A stretch of 64,000 bases of DNA from Blastomyces gilchristii SLH14081 (Eukaryota; Ascomycota; Eurotiomycetes; Onygenales; Ajellomycetaceae): positions 1,444,134-1,508,133 of the forward strand of contig NW_003101672.1 of assembly GCF_000003855.2 (NCBI RefSeq), in the 5' to 3' direction. The translations under genes were made by a program, and so were the position numbers. The notes under the pieces are model-generated. The model saw nothing but the letters and a program-made list of their open reading frames with translations, ran no database searches and had not been told where the DNA came from. Shown here piece by piece: positions 1 through 11,350 of this stretch (its first letter is position 1; each line of letters starts with the position of its first letter).

Positions 1-55
1 TTATTTTTGAGTAAAATTTTTTAGGTACAGAAGTAAACAAAAGGTTCCAACTTAC

Positions 56-2129
56 GATGTGACAATGTGCTAGCCACGCACCGGGGTTATCTGTCGGAAA
101 TGCAATGGCCACCCACCCACGATCAGGCAACATAACAGTGTCTCGACGAGGTGGGTTCGTGAAGTTGAGTCGTTCGGGCCCGGGGAAGTCGCCTCTCCCT
201 GTACCGAGAACGGAGAAGTCATGGCCGTGCAGGTGGATTGGGTGTGGAACGTTAACGATGCTGCCAGGGATAGCCTGGATAATCCAATATGTCCACTATT
301 CGTAACGAATATTAGGGCCTGTGCTAGTAGAGAGAGTGCTCGTAATAAAGGAAAGAAAAGAGAATGAAGCGTCTTGGAGGGGGAGACATACCACATTTGC
401 TTCTGGTAACTCGATTACGTTCAACTTCGGGGCAAAGCTTGTATTTCGATCAAGGACATATTGAAGAGTAGGATATTCCCAGTCTGTTTCAATAGGGATC
501 CCGTTTATTTTCCAGTGAACTATGTTTTGGCCTGGTGAAGTAACTTCAGGCTCGAAGGTGACGTTAAGATCTTTCACTTCTCGGATGAAATGCTCCGATG
601 GCACATCAATTGGAACAAATGGAACGAGACCTTGTTCATCGTCACAACTTTGCGTGTAGTTGCTTGCTACTGATGTGGGCTCCGCATTCGGGTCTGCGCC
701 TTTATATCTGAAGATACTTTTTATCCTCCCGTTCATCGCGTTCTCACCACACCCTCTTTGAACTTCAGCTCGAAACCAGTAGTTGTCTATCTCCTGGTCG
801 GCGTGAATGATTACATCATAACGTTGGCCTGCTCCCTTGTCAGTATGTGGGATGAATAAAATTTATGGGCATGATTTTGTTACATACCGATCCCAAGAAA
901 CAGCCAGTCAGTCTGGTATGGAAGGATGGCAACGAAGTCGCTTGAAATTACCGTGAAAAGGTGATTATCCAAATGGACTTTGAAATAATTGTCTACTGAT
1001 GTATTTATCAATCGTAAGCGGTATGACTTCCCCTTTTGAATTGTATTTTCGTGATATTTCCCTCCGCCATTTGCGTTCACCATTGTCCCATTAATCAAGC
1101 CATTCTCAGCAACAGGAGGGATGCCAAGCAGTGCATTTTCCCATGCTGTGCGGTAATACCAGTCTTGGATAGGCATCGTTCCGAGGTCAATATCATAGTT
1201 GGCTGAAGCTGGCCCTGAGATCTCAATGGCCCCTAAAACACCATCGCCGTACCTGTGCAATTTTAATCTAAGCAACCAAAGCTCCAAGTTAAAATCATGG
1301 GACATGGAACTCACTGTACAGTATGGTGGCTATGATACCATGATGTCCCATATTGAGTACATTTAAATTCGTACGTTTTTGATGCTCCGGGAGCAATGGG
1401 GCCTTCATATTGAGAGTTAGCTAGTGGAGTTGTGGAACATCGATATCGGCCGTTGGCAACATACATTCTGTGACTCCGTTTGTCCCATCTTGATGGCCAG
1501 TATGCTGCTGACGAATTCCGTGCCAATGTATGCTTGTTCTTCCCAACCCAGCCGTCATTAATAAAATTAACAGAAGTTTATTAAATAGACATTGTTACTC
1601 ACCCATTATTCTGTAGATTGTTTTTCACATGGATTCGAAGAGTGTCACCCCAGTCTGCAAATATTTGTTAGGAACCGAACTACACAACGGTAGAGATTGA
1701 TTGACGTACTCGCTCGAATGGTTGGACCTGGAAATTGACCATTTATCGCCAAGACCAGCCTTTCAACCCCGTCAGGGGCTAAAGTTATATTGCTTACTTC
1801 AAGAAGATACTAACAAAGCGGAAGTCAGCTGGAAGGTTTTGTGTTGAGTTTGGTTTTGGATCAAAGGAAGGGCGGCAAACCTCGACCACTTTTCCAGTTT
1901 CCGGCCACTTCGTGCCAAAGTTTGTAGTGATATCAAAGCCTCCACCCCAGCAAGCGCGGTTCTTGGGGCTATTCTTGCAATGTTTATCTGATACAAACCC
2001 GGGCGGACCTTTCGCGGAAATTGGATGATATGTATTCGACTGGGCGGCACATATTGATGAACCTAAAAGTATCCAAAGGAAGTAAATGATTATTGACAAG
2101 TCTAAGCTTGTATTCCTTCGTGAAGTCAT
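56..2129 (-). CDS. Laccase-type multicopper oxidase, secreted (3' end beyond the window)
   Basis: This is an extracellular blue copper oxidase that oxidises phenolic substrates with four Cu ions and reduces O2 to water. Exons on the minus strand are 1881-2129, 1710-1809, 1603-1654, 1465-1538, 1315-1402, 888-1252, 392-828 and 56-295. All junctions keep frame and give 535 residues, ending just before an intron (GTAAGT) that runs off the window. A hydrophobic N-terminus (about residues 10-30) after MTSRRN suggests a signal peptide. Copper motifs are HWHG (138-141), WYHSH (180-184), HPIHLHGHD (473-481) and HCHI (532-535). The last Cys/His/Met ligands must lie in the missing C-terminus. Intron 1 (1810-1880) holds a CTGAC branch site; without removing it the frame appears broken. 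Family membership is secure. The physiological role (melanin, detoxification or lignin-like substrates) cannot be told. Confidence 0.93.
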
Positions 2130-5024
2130 AGCTTGGTATAATGATAACAGCAACCCGGGGGGGATTGTTAATCGCAACAAGAAAAGTCAATATGAGGGCT
2201 CGTTAAGCAGGGGAACGGATCTTCAGGTATATTAAGACAAATATGTAAGGTTTATTGAACGAGAGGCACAAGAATTAATATAATGGACTGTGAAGGAAAA
2301 ATAAACATTCTAACATAGGAATTAAGAGCGTTGATAATGGAGTTTTATATTTTCCAAACGGGATTGAACTGATGGAGATTGAGGTCGCATGTATAGAGGC
2401 AAGGACAAGGTAAGGGGTAGTACCGGTGTCCATCGTATGAAAGATGTGGTACAGACTGCACGCGATCGACGGCAGCAGAAAAGTGCGATGACCAAAATTG
2501 CACAGAAGCAAAAGCCTCGTTAGAATTAGAACCAATAGGATACCAGAAAGAGGGAACTCCAGCCGAAGAAAAACACACGAGCGTCGGAATCATACAAAGG
2601 GATAGAAGTAATCGAGACCGCCACAGTCCTCAGTAATCCATATCACGGCATCTGAGGTCCTTTCCAGATGGCTATACGAGAACGACATCGAACCATGTAG
2701 GACGCCCGCCAAGGTAAGGGCATGCGTATGTCAAGAATACCATGAGCCGAATATGGCTAAAAAAGGATGATATTATTCTTGTGTTCCTTGACGACGTGTA
2801 TAGGTTGCTATAAACAACCGGAATTCGGAAGACCCTAACAAGGAAATCATTTCAGAGTGCTCCATCGCAGGATTCTAGACCAGGTCAAGCTCGGTTTAAA
2901 ATCAGATTGTCCTCAGGATGAATCCTGAGGAAAATGAAAAGGCGCTTAACAAGAAATATGAAATATTGCAGATTTGTGGCTCTTGCACCTCTATATGTGA
3001 CTCAATGTACCCCGGCTGGAAGGGACAGAGTAGTACATGTGCAAGTTTCGTTCGCATGGGAAGTCAGACACGACTCGGACCGCAATGAATCGGGCCCCAC
3101 AATAATCTAAATCAGTAGATCGGGTTTCTTAGAACACGGACCTGAAAGCAAAAATAGTAGCATAATATGCCACGGAAGATTTATTTTCCTGCGGGTAGGC
3201 AGCGCGAGTTGGGACAATCGAACATACCGCAAGGAGCTGTTTCGAAATTAGAAAGCAAACGCATGGACTTCAGGACCAAGCCGGTCCTACTAACTGTAGA
3301 TTCAAGGACATGTTATGAATGCTCTTGCTTTAGCCATCGAAATATACAGCCTGGAGCCCTGGCAACGAAGCCGTAAATTCGATGCCAGAGGGTCTCTCGA
3401 GTTGCACAATCATAGTTGAGGAATAGGAAAGGGAGAGAACAAAAGAAAAGATTAAGATAATACGGTGAAAGCATGATCTCGTCATAAGGCCTAAATCGCA
3501 TTGGTCCCGAAAACCAAAGGGCCTTGTCGAGATGTTATTGGATCTTTTGTAGGGACTTATGGCAGGATCTAAACTCGACAGGTAGCGCCGTGGTCTATAA
3601 ATATCATATGTACGTACGCCGTATTTGGAGCACGAGGCCATAATCAGCTTGCCGACTGTCAAATAGGTGGTGAATACGTCATGATTCGCCATGTCGAACC
3701 TGGGCTTCCCGAAACGAGTTGTTGGCGAAGCCTCACGATGGAGCTACATTGGCCGCCAAGGTAGCAGATATGTAAGAGTTCCTTGCGAAGCCTATGCCCT
3801 TTGAGGCCTTATTTCATAATTTCTGAAACATGATCATTGATCAGCTTGGGCAGTGTTCAGGAAGGTTACCGAGCTAGGTATTTGGATATGTGTCTCATGA
3901 ACGTACAGAGTAGCACCGTCATCAACAACCCCGAGCACACACGCAGGTCTCGCTCTGGGCTGGAAAGTCACATCGTTGGTTTCCTTGGTGACGGGAACAG
4001 AATGGCGGGTAGCCACTGTCCCAGGGAAATATTTCAAGAACTGATTCCGAAGATTGGCGAATTCGGGGTAATGGTGAGCGGTGGACCAAAGCGTCGTCAA
4101 TGAGGAGGAGGAGGTGAGAGGTTGGCTGAGGTTGCCGGGTCCGACCTGGGCTTGCGGCTCGGCAAACCACCACCTTTTAGCCTTGAGCCACAACAGTGAA
4201 CCCGCTTATCTAGTGATCTATTGCTCCTGCAAGCCCGAACACCACGAGCTGAGGAGCTTGCACACGTCAATCATGGCAGTATTTCCTCTGCATGGGCATT
4301 GGCCTCGAACGGTGTCCGGTTGGGCGTGTCCCCAGAGCTTATCATGAGCAGTGATTGCCCAATTTATTACCCATTGACTCGCCCGATAGGCCAACGTGCT
4401 AATATTCCCCCCTTTGTGCCCGCACGAGATATCCCTTGCATCGAAATATGTCCGAGAGATTCCGTATTTTGGGATTCACCCTTCTGGCAACCCTCACTAT
4501 TTTGTCAGGGGACAGATTGATATTCTGGAAGGGTACAGACTGCTCCTTTTATTGGCACTCCATAAGATAAACAACAGGCAGAACGTCCCTGCTTCTTTCT
4601 GCACTGCCATTTTCTAATAATGGTTGCGGGTTTGGGACAATGCCCTTGGCAACTAGAATACCATGCTGCCCGGGATGCGGCCAGGAAAAACACAAAACAC
4701 TCTGCAAAATTAATCTGTGGAAAATTACCACGAGCAAACTATCAGGAAACGGAGAACTCTCGGCGTCTTCTTCAGGAAGCCCGGGCCCCAAATACCCAGC
4801 AGATTATGGCTTCAGTACTACTAACTCTCTGGTGTTAGTAGAGGGGCCGTGATCGGAGCCCGAGAAACCGGGTGGAAAGCCGATTGCCACTACTACTGAC
4901 TACGGGATAGACTCTGCCGTGTTGATCCTGTGGGACCTGCCAAGCCGGCTTGGCCATCTCGAAACCGGCGTATCCCGATATTGCTAATTTCTTACTACAT
5001 TTCTCGTTTTACTCATTCAGCACC
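2130..5024. other. Gap between laccase and transporter relic
   Basis: I recognise no gene here. An open frame at 3834-4193 (minus, 119 aa) and overlapping short frames at 3837-4620 are not identified, and frames broken by stops around 4190-4260 suggest decayed coding DNA. The laccase promoter should lie in 2130-2700. Confidence 0.4.
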
Positions 5025-5404
5025 ATGGAGCCTTCCAGTGAAGAGTTTGTGGAAACCCGTGCTTACATTGACCGGGCAAATATTGATTTTGGAGGACCTA
5101 CACATGTCTGGACCTCAGTATAATATTCCACTAGCCATCTTTTTCGTCCCCATGTGCTTTGCAGTGAGTGATCGCCTATGTCATGCATGATTCGGCGATA
5201 ATTAGCACCACACTGACCCCTTGCATATAGAGGTTCCTAGCAACATTCTTGGAAAATTTAAGCGACCGTTGACGTATATTGGAATTCTGACCCTTGGCTG
5301 GAGTATTGTCATGACACTCACATGTGTCGTGAAAAATTTCACTAGACTTGTAGTTACCCGCTTTCTGCTCGGTTGGAGTATGTCCCGCCATTAAATCTCG
5401 CCAG

Positions 5405-5459
<55 letters not shown>

Positions 5460-5880
5460 CCCTTATCTGTGTCCCTTTGACTGACAGTTGTCCTCTCCTT
5501 TGAAATATACAGCTAGTGCCTTAGTTGGCACATTTTCGGTCCTGAAGCTGGACGGTATCGGCGGGCTTGAAGGCTGGGGGTGGATCTTCCTTGCTGAAGG
5601 CGCAGCTTCTAGGAGTTGCCTGCTGTTTCATTCTAGTTGACACCCCGTCGCTCTCCACCAGCTGGCTCGAGCCACAAGACATCTGATATCTAGAGCTCCG
5701 GCTGCTACCTTGAGAAGGAAAAGCCCAAGTATCCAACCGGCTTTGGCTCGTCATTTGCATTCGCCAGTGCAGGCGTTCTTGCTGCTTTGGCGCTAGAGTT
5801 CATCTTCACGACCAAGAACAAACGCGGCGCGACGTTGTCGGCAGAAGAAATACATGCCAAATCTACGGATGAGCAAATAT
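5025..5880 (+). pseudogene. Relic of a Dal5-like MFS anion:cation symporter
   Basis: The pieces match the allantoate/pantothenate permease (Dal5) branch of the major facilitator superfamily. Near 5064-5087 a frame reads Y-I-D-R-A-N-I. A second frame then gives the conserved DLHMSGPQYNIPLAIFF segment (about 5093-5150). From 5226 a third frame gives E-V-P-S-N-I-L and then LTLGWSIVMTL and VVKNFTRLVVTRFLLG. After a putative intron containing a long poly-T, 5513-5600 gives a frame with GGLEGWGWIFLAEG. The true C-terminus, from YLEKEKPKYP to STDEQI, ends at the TAG at 5878-5880. An intact family member has about 480-550 residues and 12 membrane segments. Here most of the middle is missing and several frame changes are needed, so it cannot make a working transporter. 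The reading depends on family knowledge, but the motifs are distinctive. Confidence 0.8.
5407..5459 (+). repeat. Pure poly-T tract, 53 nt
   Basis: An uninterrupted run of T lies inside the transporter relic, in what was probably an intron: a GTATGT donor is at 5378 and a TACAG acceptor ends at 5512. It could be the tail of an antisense retroposed copy, or slippage expansion of a pyrimidine tract. I see no clear target-site duplication around it. Confidence 0.9.
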
Positions 5881-6697
5881 AGAGGATGGGAGATCGATCA
5901 CCGCTTTTTAAGTATAAGCTTTAGTGGGGAGAGGTGATACTACACAAGCACATCAATTCAATATTGATTTCAGTGGCATGTCCGAACTCCCTTTTTACAA
6001 TGTGGATAGAAATGGCGGTGTAAATAGATTTCGACAGAAGCAACTATGATGGGATAATTTGGATCTAGATCCTTCCTAGATCATACTCCGTATTTAAAAC
6101 TTGATTCAATGATATTCTTTGCTGATCGAAGCTATTTGACTTGCACATCATCCAGATGATTATGTTTCACTAAACTTGCCAAAGAGATTGATTCTCTTGA
6201 TGGAGAGGGAATTATAATAATAATTCATAATACCTAGCCCTGCTTCAAAAGAATACAAAAAGAGTTTTTAATAATACGAAGGTTTAAACACAGACAGACG
6301 TATACAGGGTGAATGTCTGGAGAGAACTTGATGGGATAGTTAAGCTATCACCCCCATAAGCTTCAAAATTCACGGACAATGCCCTCGTCGTCAAGTTTCA
6401 GGAGATTTGCGTGCCTGGCTTTGCCAGTCCTAAACCTGATCCATCAACCAATTATTCCCATGCGCCTGTAGTTGGCAACTGGCCAACCTAACCTGCCTCA
6501 TGAAAAAGGTCGAATGGACCCGATCACTACAGGTTGGACAAGCTATCCCTAGATAGAGCTACTAGGCCAAACATGTCCATCCTGGAGTATTTGCGTCACA
6601 TCCAACTGCCTCCTCAGAAGCCAAACAACCCCATTTCCACCTGCGCTCCTTTACAGCTGGGCATATCGCAGCATCAATTCCGCCTCCTCCACAACTA
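5881..6697. other. Gap without a recognisable gene
   Basis: AT-rich DNA with no supported open frame. It includes one copy of the nonamer TACTCCGTA (6084-6092), which recurs elsewhere in the window. Confidence 0.5.
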
Positions 6698-7332
6698 GTG
6701 TCCTCTCCCATAACCATTCCTTCACACGCCGAAAATATCCGTGATCATCTACGCGATTTCAAACATGACAGATGGGGCTGGGTAATCTACCGCTGCACAT
6801 ACAGCGACGACAACGCATGGGCCCGATTTCAGCAAATCATCAATGAACGATCCCGCCAGAGAATGGCGGAGCCCGATGTGCCCCCCGAAGTTGCAAACAA
6901 CCTCGAATGGAAATTAGTGTCCGACCCGACAACACTCGACGGCGCGTCGCGGGACCAACTCCGTGCTCGCTTCCGCACTTGGGCGGCTGAGGCACGAGCG
7001 ACCGGAAAGCATTTATTTGACTGGCTTGAGATCACAGCGGTATATGTCTTTTATCCAAGTCGACGAGGAAGCGTTGTGGAGTGTGGTTGAAGGGGATCCG
7101 GATGATACTCTGGATGGGAGCTGGGTTCATCTCGTGCGCGCGGGCGATCACGACTTTGATCGCAGCGCGAAAGCTGAAGAGGACGAAGATGATGGAGAGG
7201 TAGAGGATGAGGGCTGGATGATGATTGCGGCATACACGATTGGACCGGATTTCTACGATGTAATAGGGCCAGAGCCCGAGGCTTGGTATAAATTGTTTCT
7301 ACTCGCCCCCGCCTGGATTTGTTGTTTATTGA
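6698..7332 (+). pseudogene. Frameshifted relic of a small conserved fungal protein
   Basis: The first frame (6698-7040) reads from VSSPITIPSHAENIRDHL through RWGWVIYRCTY, DGASRDQLRARF and FRTWAAEA. This pattern is familiar from a paralogous family of hypothetical proteins in Aspergillus, Fusarium and Onygenales. At about 7037-7041 the homologous reading moves one base to give RYMSFIQVDEEAL and the acidic C-terminal half (7041-7290). At about 7285-7295 it moves again to end in FYSPPPGFVVY and TGA (7330-7332), where the family usually ends in a short F-Y-x-R/S-P-P tail. No in-frame ATG precedes it: upstream the frame runs to a TAG at 6633-6635, or only GTG is available. Two single-base shifts plus the missing start make a pseudogene the simplest reading. 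Sequencing error would be the alternative. Function of the family is unknown to me. Confidence 0.65.
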
Positions 7333-8391
7333 TACTTTCGTATAATGGTTGACGGTGCGCCAAACTATTATCAATATAAAAGCAGAAAGCAGAGAAATGT
7401 GTTAAAAGAAAACCGGGGGGGGGACATCCTCATCCTTCCTACGCACACATTATCCGGTACAGCACTAGTCAATCAATGCTTATGGCTTGACACAGTCTAG
7501 AGTCTTGAACGGTGCAGTTGAGAGACAGTCTACAGACTATTTTCTCTACCGTCCTCAACGCTAGAAATCTAGACTTTGACGTGTGCCAATCTGCAGAACT
7601 AGCACCTCAGATATCAACCCGACTTCTTACACAAATTAGAGGTACTCTACTTCTATGGCCTCGCCGTTAGTGATGATAACAGCAACACTCCCAGCTAACA
7701 CCTTTCTCCTAAACAATCCGACTTCAATGTTACTCAGCGGCAACGAAGAACTTCAGATTTTTCATATTCCCGGGAATTAATACTTTCGAATTCAATTGAC
7801 TAAACTACGTACTGGCCCAGAAAACCAAAGTTTGCGGAATGAATCAAACATGTCTGTGAGTGAACTCCATAGAAACCCATAGAACTCCATTGGTAACATA
7901 TACATCAAGACGATGAAGCATTATTATTATTATGGAAACTCAGGGGACAGGCCCAAACTTTATTACAACTTACATCCGAACGTATAGTCCCTATGCTGTT
8001 CAATCATGCAATTTGACACTATCACCGAACAACCCCATGGTTGGATTTGAAATTGTTCGCCTCCATTTCATACATTTCCCGCGCCATTAGTCTATCCCTT
8101 TTTATCTAGTCTGAAAACGGAAACTGTTAGTCCAGGAGACATGCATAAGCCGGGTTAGTTGGGCTTCAAAGTAAACGGCTTGTCCCATGCAACTAGAGTT
8201 GCAGTTCTGAAGATTTCTTCCAATCTGGCCAGACTTTCCAACATGCAGTGCTGAGGGGTATTCTTTTATTTTATTCTATTTCTTATTTTGGTTGGGGGAG
8301 GGAAGGGGAAAGGGAGAGGGGACTCACCATCAAGCAGGGAGTTACATTTTGATATCGCTTCGCATCTTGTTGTGTCAATGCTGCGACGGTT
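7333..8391. other. Gap without a recognisable gene
   Basis: No supported open frame. It holds a short ATT run near 7920-7933 and purine-rich DNA at 8290-8330, just downstream of the stop of the minus-strand Ala-Pro gene. Confidence 0.5.
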
Positions 8392-9072
8392 TCAAACAGG
8401 GCTGGATGGAGAGTCTTCACTTTCAACGGGATTGCATTCTGAAATCACCCTGTCCTTGATCTCATCCTCTGTCATTTGGGCAGAGGGCTTAGCCACAGGG
8501 GTGTTTATCGGTTGGATGTTTCGGGGTTCATTTGTTTGTTGCTGTGTGGCATCTGACTCTCTGGTAGCGGCATCCGTGTTTTGGTCTGATTGATGGCCGT
8601 CGACCGCAGGAGGAATGTCTCTGACTCGGATACTCTCTGAAGACCCTTTTGCAGCTTCCACTGGGGCTGGGGCTGGGGATGGAGCTGGAGTAGGCACTGG
8701 AGTTGGAGCATGCACTGGAGCTGGAGCAGGCGCTGGAGCAGGCGCTGGAGCAGGCGCTGGAGCAGGCGCTGGAGCAGGCGCTGGAGCAGCCTGCCGTGGA
8801 AGAGGATAGCGTGGATTCCCCAAAGCCATCGCGACTTGGGCACGCTCTACTTCAGACAATTGACGACGTGGCTGGTTTGCTTCTCGGAAATGATATCCCT
8901 GGCGCGATCTATCCTGTCCAGAGAGGTGGACTCCCTGTCCCTGGAGCTCGTGGCTCTCATCTTCCGACCGCGGCCTATATCGCCTTTTCTTCCTGCGATG
9001 ACAACCTAGCCAAGTACAACAGATCCTCCCGAGGGTATTAACTACATAAAGTAGTACCATGAGGAATCTCAT
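8392..9072 (-). CDS. Small protein with N-terminal membrane anchor and Ala-Pro repeat
   Basis: I do not recognise a family. The frame starting at the ATG at 9072 gives 226 residues. There is a hydrophobic N-terminus (MRFLMVLLYVVNTLG) followed by Cys-Cys-Thr-Trp and a highly basic stretch (HRRKKRRYRPR). A central run of about 20 Ala-Pro pairs follows, then a hydrophilic acidic C-terminus ending in SPSSPV. This looks like a membrane-anchored protein with a stiff, disordered Ala-Pro rod facing either the cytosol or the wall. The open frame continues upstream to 9297, but the added residues look non-coding. The Ala-Pro run comes from a 12-bp tandem repeat, so its length probably varies between strains. 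An upstream exon cannot be excluded. Confidence 0.5.
   Translation of the reverse strand: MRFLMVLLYVVNTLGRICCTWLGCHRRKKRRYRPRSEDESHELQGQGVHLSGQDRSRQGYHFREANQPRRQLSEVERAQVAMALGNPRYPLPRQAAPAPAPAPAPAPAPAPAPAPAPAPVHAPTPVPTPAPSPAPAPVEAAKGSSESIRVRDIPPAVDGHQSDQNTDAATRESDATQQQTNEPRNIQPINTPVAKPSAQMTEDEIKDRVISECNPVESEDSPSSPV
8720..8790. repeat. Tandem 12-bp repeat encoding Ala-Pro pairs
   Basis: About six head-to-tail copies of GCTGGAGCAGGC on the plus strand are read on the minus strand as (Ala-Pro)n. Weaker copies extend to about 8665. The 12-bp unit keeps the minus frame open whatever the copy number. Confidence 0.85.
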
Positions 9073-11350
9073 GGTATCCGATGTGGTTTTGGATCGACTG
9101 CGAAAAGGTGAGTGTATGCTATATAATCCAGACAGCCACGAGTCACTTACTACTGCAGTGCGCACCCCAATGTGGCTCCCTCTTTGCGATCCGCAGGACA
9201 ACAAAGCTAGGTAAAGAGGTATGGCACAGCAGCAGCGCAAAACATATTTTATTGAACGGATGATGGGAGAAACGAAACGGAGCAACAGAAAAATCACTCT
9301 AACTCATTGCAACCGAGTTCGAAAAACAAGTGACGCCAATGGAATGGCAAATACAATCTCCCATGTAAAAGAAAAGGAAAAGGAGCGCGAAGACAGGAAT
9401 AGAGAGCAAGCAATCAATAAACGAGTGACTTTAAGTGACTACGCAGTAAACGAGTGACTGACCGAAGCGGATATTTAACACATATATATAAATAAATATA
9501 TCGCGGCGAGAAAGGAAAACACAAGAGAAGAAGAGAAAAATTGAACAGGGAGAGATATTTATGCCATGCACCCAGCTGCTGGACGAGAAGGAGCAAGTGG
9601 TTATTGATAATGGGCTTCCCAATGGCAGGCACCCCCCCTGCTGTTCTCTTTCTGGTGTCCTTGTTGAAAGTAACCGAGGCCGACATGTACATGTACATGT
9701 ACATATGCACCTATCTATGTGCTGTACATACATTACTCGGTGGGTTTCCAGCGTCAACGATTCTGCCTTGACATCTTTTTCAATAATGAAATTCCGCTTG
9801 GAGAAATACGAATTAGGGGTTGCCATATCACGTGGTCATGGAAGATAACCTTTGGATTGGGAGAAGGATAACTATATAAACTGATCCTGAACATCCTTCT
9901 CCCAACCAACAAACTCACCCTCGCTTTGGATTATACGAATACTGTTCTGCAAGCTGCGAAAATATTGGTCTCCAAGCTATAAATTGTGTTTTGCTGCATT
10001 TCTTGGCAACTAGCTGATATACCTAAATGCCAATACCCAATAGATTCTATTGGGCATAGTTAACTTCCAACGTTGTTTCCTAGAGCATTGTATGTACATG
10101 TACATCATGCAGCGCAGCACTTGCATCCAGAATCCAGATGATAATTGATGATATTTAAGTATATGTAGCATAGAATAGTGAGTGCGTAACGGGATACAGC
10201 ACCCGATGATTCTTGGCATCGAGAACATGAGCCGCTGGGCGATTTGGCGCCGACGTCGTGGGGGGGTGGGGTCGGTCTGGTGCTAACTTCAAAACGAACT
10301 TCGTCATAACCCACAAAGCGAACTAAAATAGAACTTGGAGAGGGAGCCAAGATGGAGTGGGACATTACGCATTATTCGTACGCTGTAGTTGATGCCCTAC
10401 GCTGACGACCCTCGCTAGCATGAGACTAGGATCTGATACGCCGGCTTGCCCCCAAGTTGACCTCGCTGCCAATATGCAACGTCAAGAGTTTGATCATTTG
10501 GCCTGCGGCAGAGCACCAGGCCGACAGGCTCCCATGTCTCGATCTTGATCAAGAGTTCAAGGATTATTGGGCTGGGATTCCAAGCCTCGAAGATCGAATC
10601 CGATGCAAAAAGGGAGTCTTCTCTTGTGATTGGCCATTAAATCAGATCAATCCCGAGCCTAGGATGCGAGCAGAGCTTCATTGGACAGGATTTAGAATCC
10701 ACCAGAGTGCTGCCGCCACTAGGACTACGCAGTAACTACACAGTAACTACGTCAAGCTATTTTGAGATCTGAAACGGTGCGACATCAGTTGTGGCATGCT
10801 CTGCCCCATCCACTTTCTTCGCGCTCTCATTGCTCAGCTGTGCAACACGATTCTGCTCAAGCTCTGCTAGCGCCTATGCCATGATGCATTCCATGCTCCA
10901 GATTCGATTTAGAAGTGCCTATCATTCATTCTAAACAAGATGAAGAAGCCCTTGTCCTTCGTCCTGGCCACAACGATATCAATAATGGCCTTTGATGGAT
11001 TCCCTCGGTCGCTTCTTTCTCCTTCCTTGTTACCTACCGTCGCTATTCATTACTTGGGTTAATATTCAATTTTAGGTTCTTTCTTGTTATTCTGTAAGTA
11101 GTGGAAACCATCAGATAATTTATTCTACCTCAGAAACCATGTTTGCTAATTCACATTCTTCTCGCTGCGGATAGCTGGTGTTGCTAATAACTGCTGACCC
11201 TGGTGGCCAGTGGCTTTTATTTTTCTCCTCTACGCGTCGGTGTCAACTTCGACGCCTTCGTCACTTTCGCTGAATTACCAGCTCCCAGCCATCTTCTCGC
11301 CTGACTTATGCTTTTTCCTATTCTTTCATATATGAAATAGGCCTTCCACG
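9073..11350. other. Gap without a recognisable gene
   Basis: Open frames here overlap each other without coding character. Simple structure seen includes a run of TGTACA/CATG units at 9683-9704 and again at 10092-10105, and an ATATATAAATAAATATAT stretch at about 9482-9500. The last about 300 bases are pyrimidine-rich and are the likely promoter and leader of the gene at 11351. Confidence 0.5.

Noticed and set aside
1794..1880. Apparent frameshift and stop early in the laccase
   Set aside because: A 71-nt intron (1810-1880) with a CTGAC branch site and TTAG acceptor restores the family reading exactly, so the gene is not broken here.
3834..4193. 119-residue minus-strand frame that might be part of an enzyme gene
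   Set aside because: Upstream frames are full of stops and I could not match it to any family; mentioned only as possible decayed DNA.
8615..8809. Plus-strand Gly-Ala open frame, and a Leu-Glu-Gln frame at 8703-9041
   Set aside because: Both are by-products of the 12-bp repeat; the minus frame alone continues into non-repetitive, protein-like sequence.
9683..9704. Tandem TGTACATG palindromic stretch, with similar words at 10092-10105 and 63176-63189
   Set aside because: A short self-complementary microsatellite; too simple to support a regulatory claim.
10457..10735. 92-residue plus-strand frame
   Set aside because: No family resemblance, overlaps unrelated frames and has no promoter or splice support.
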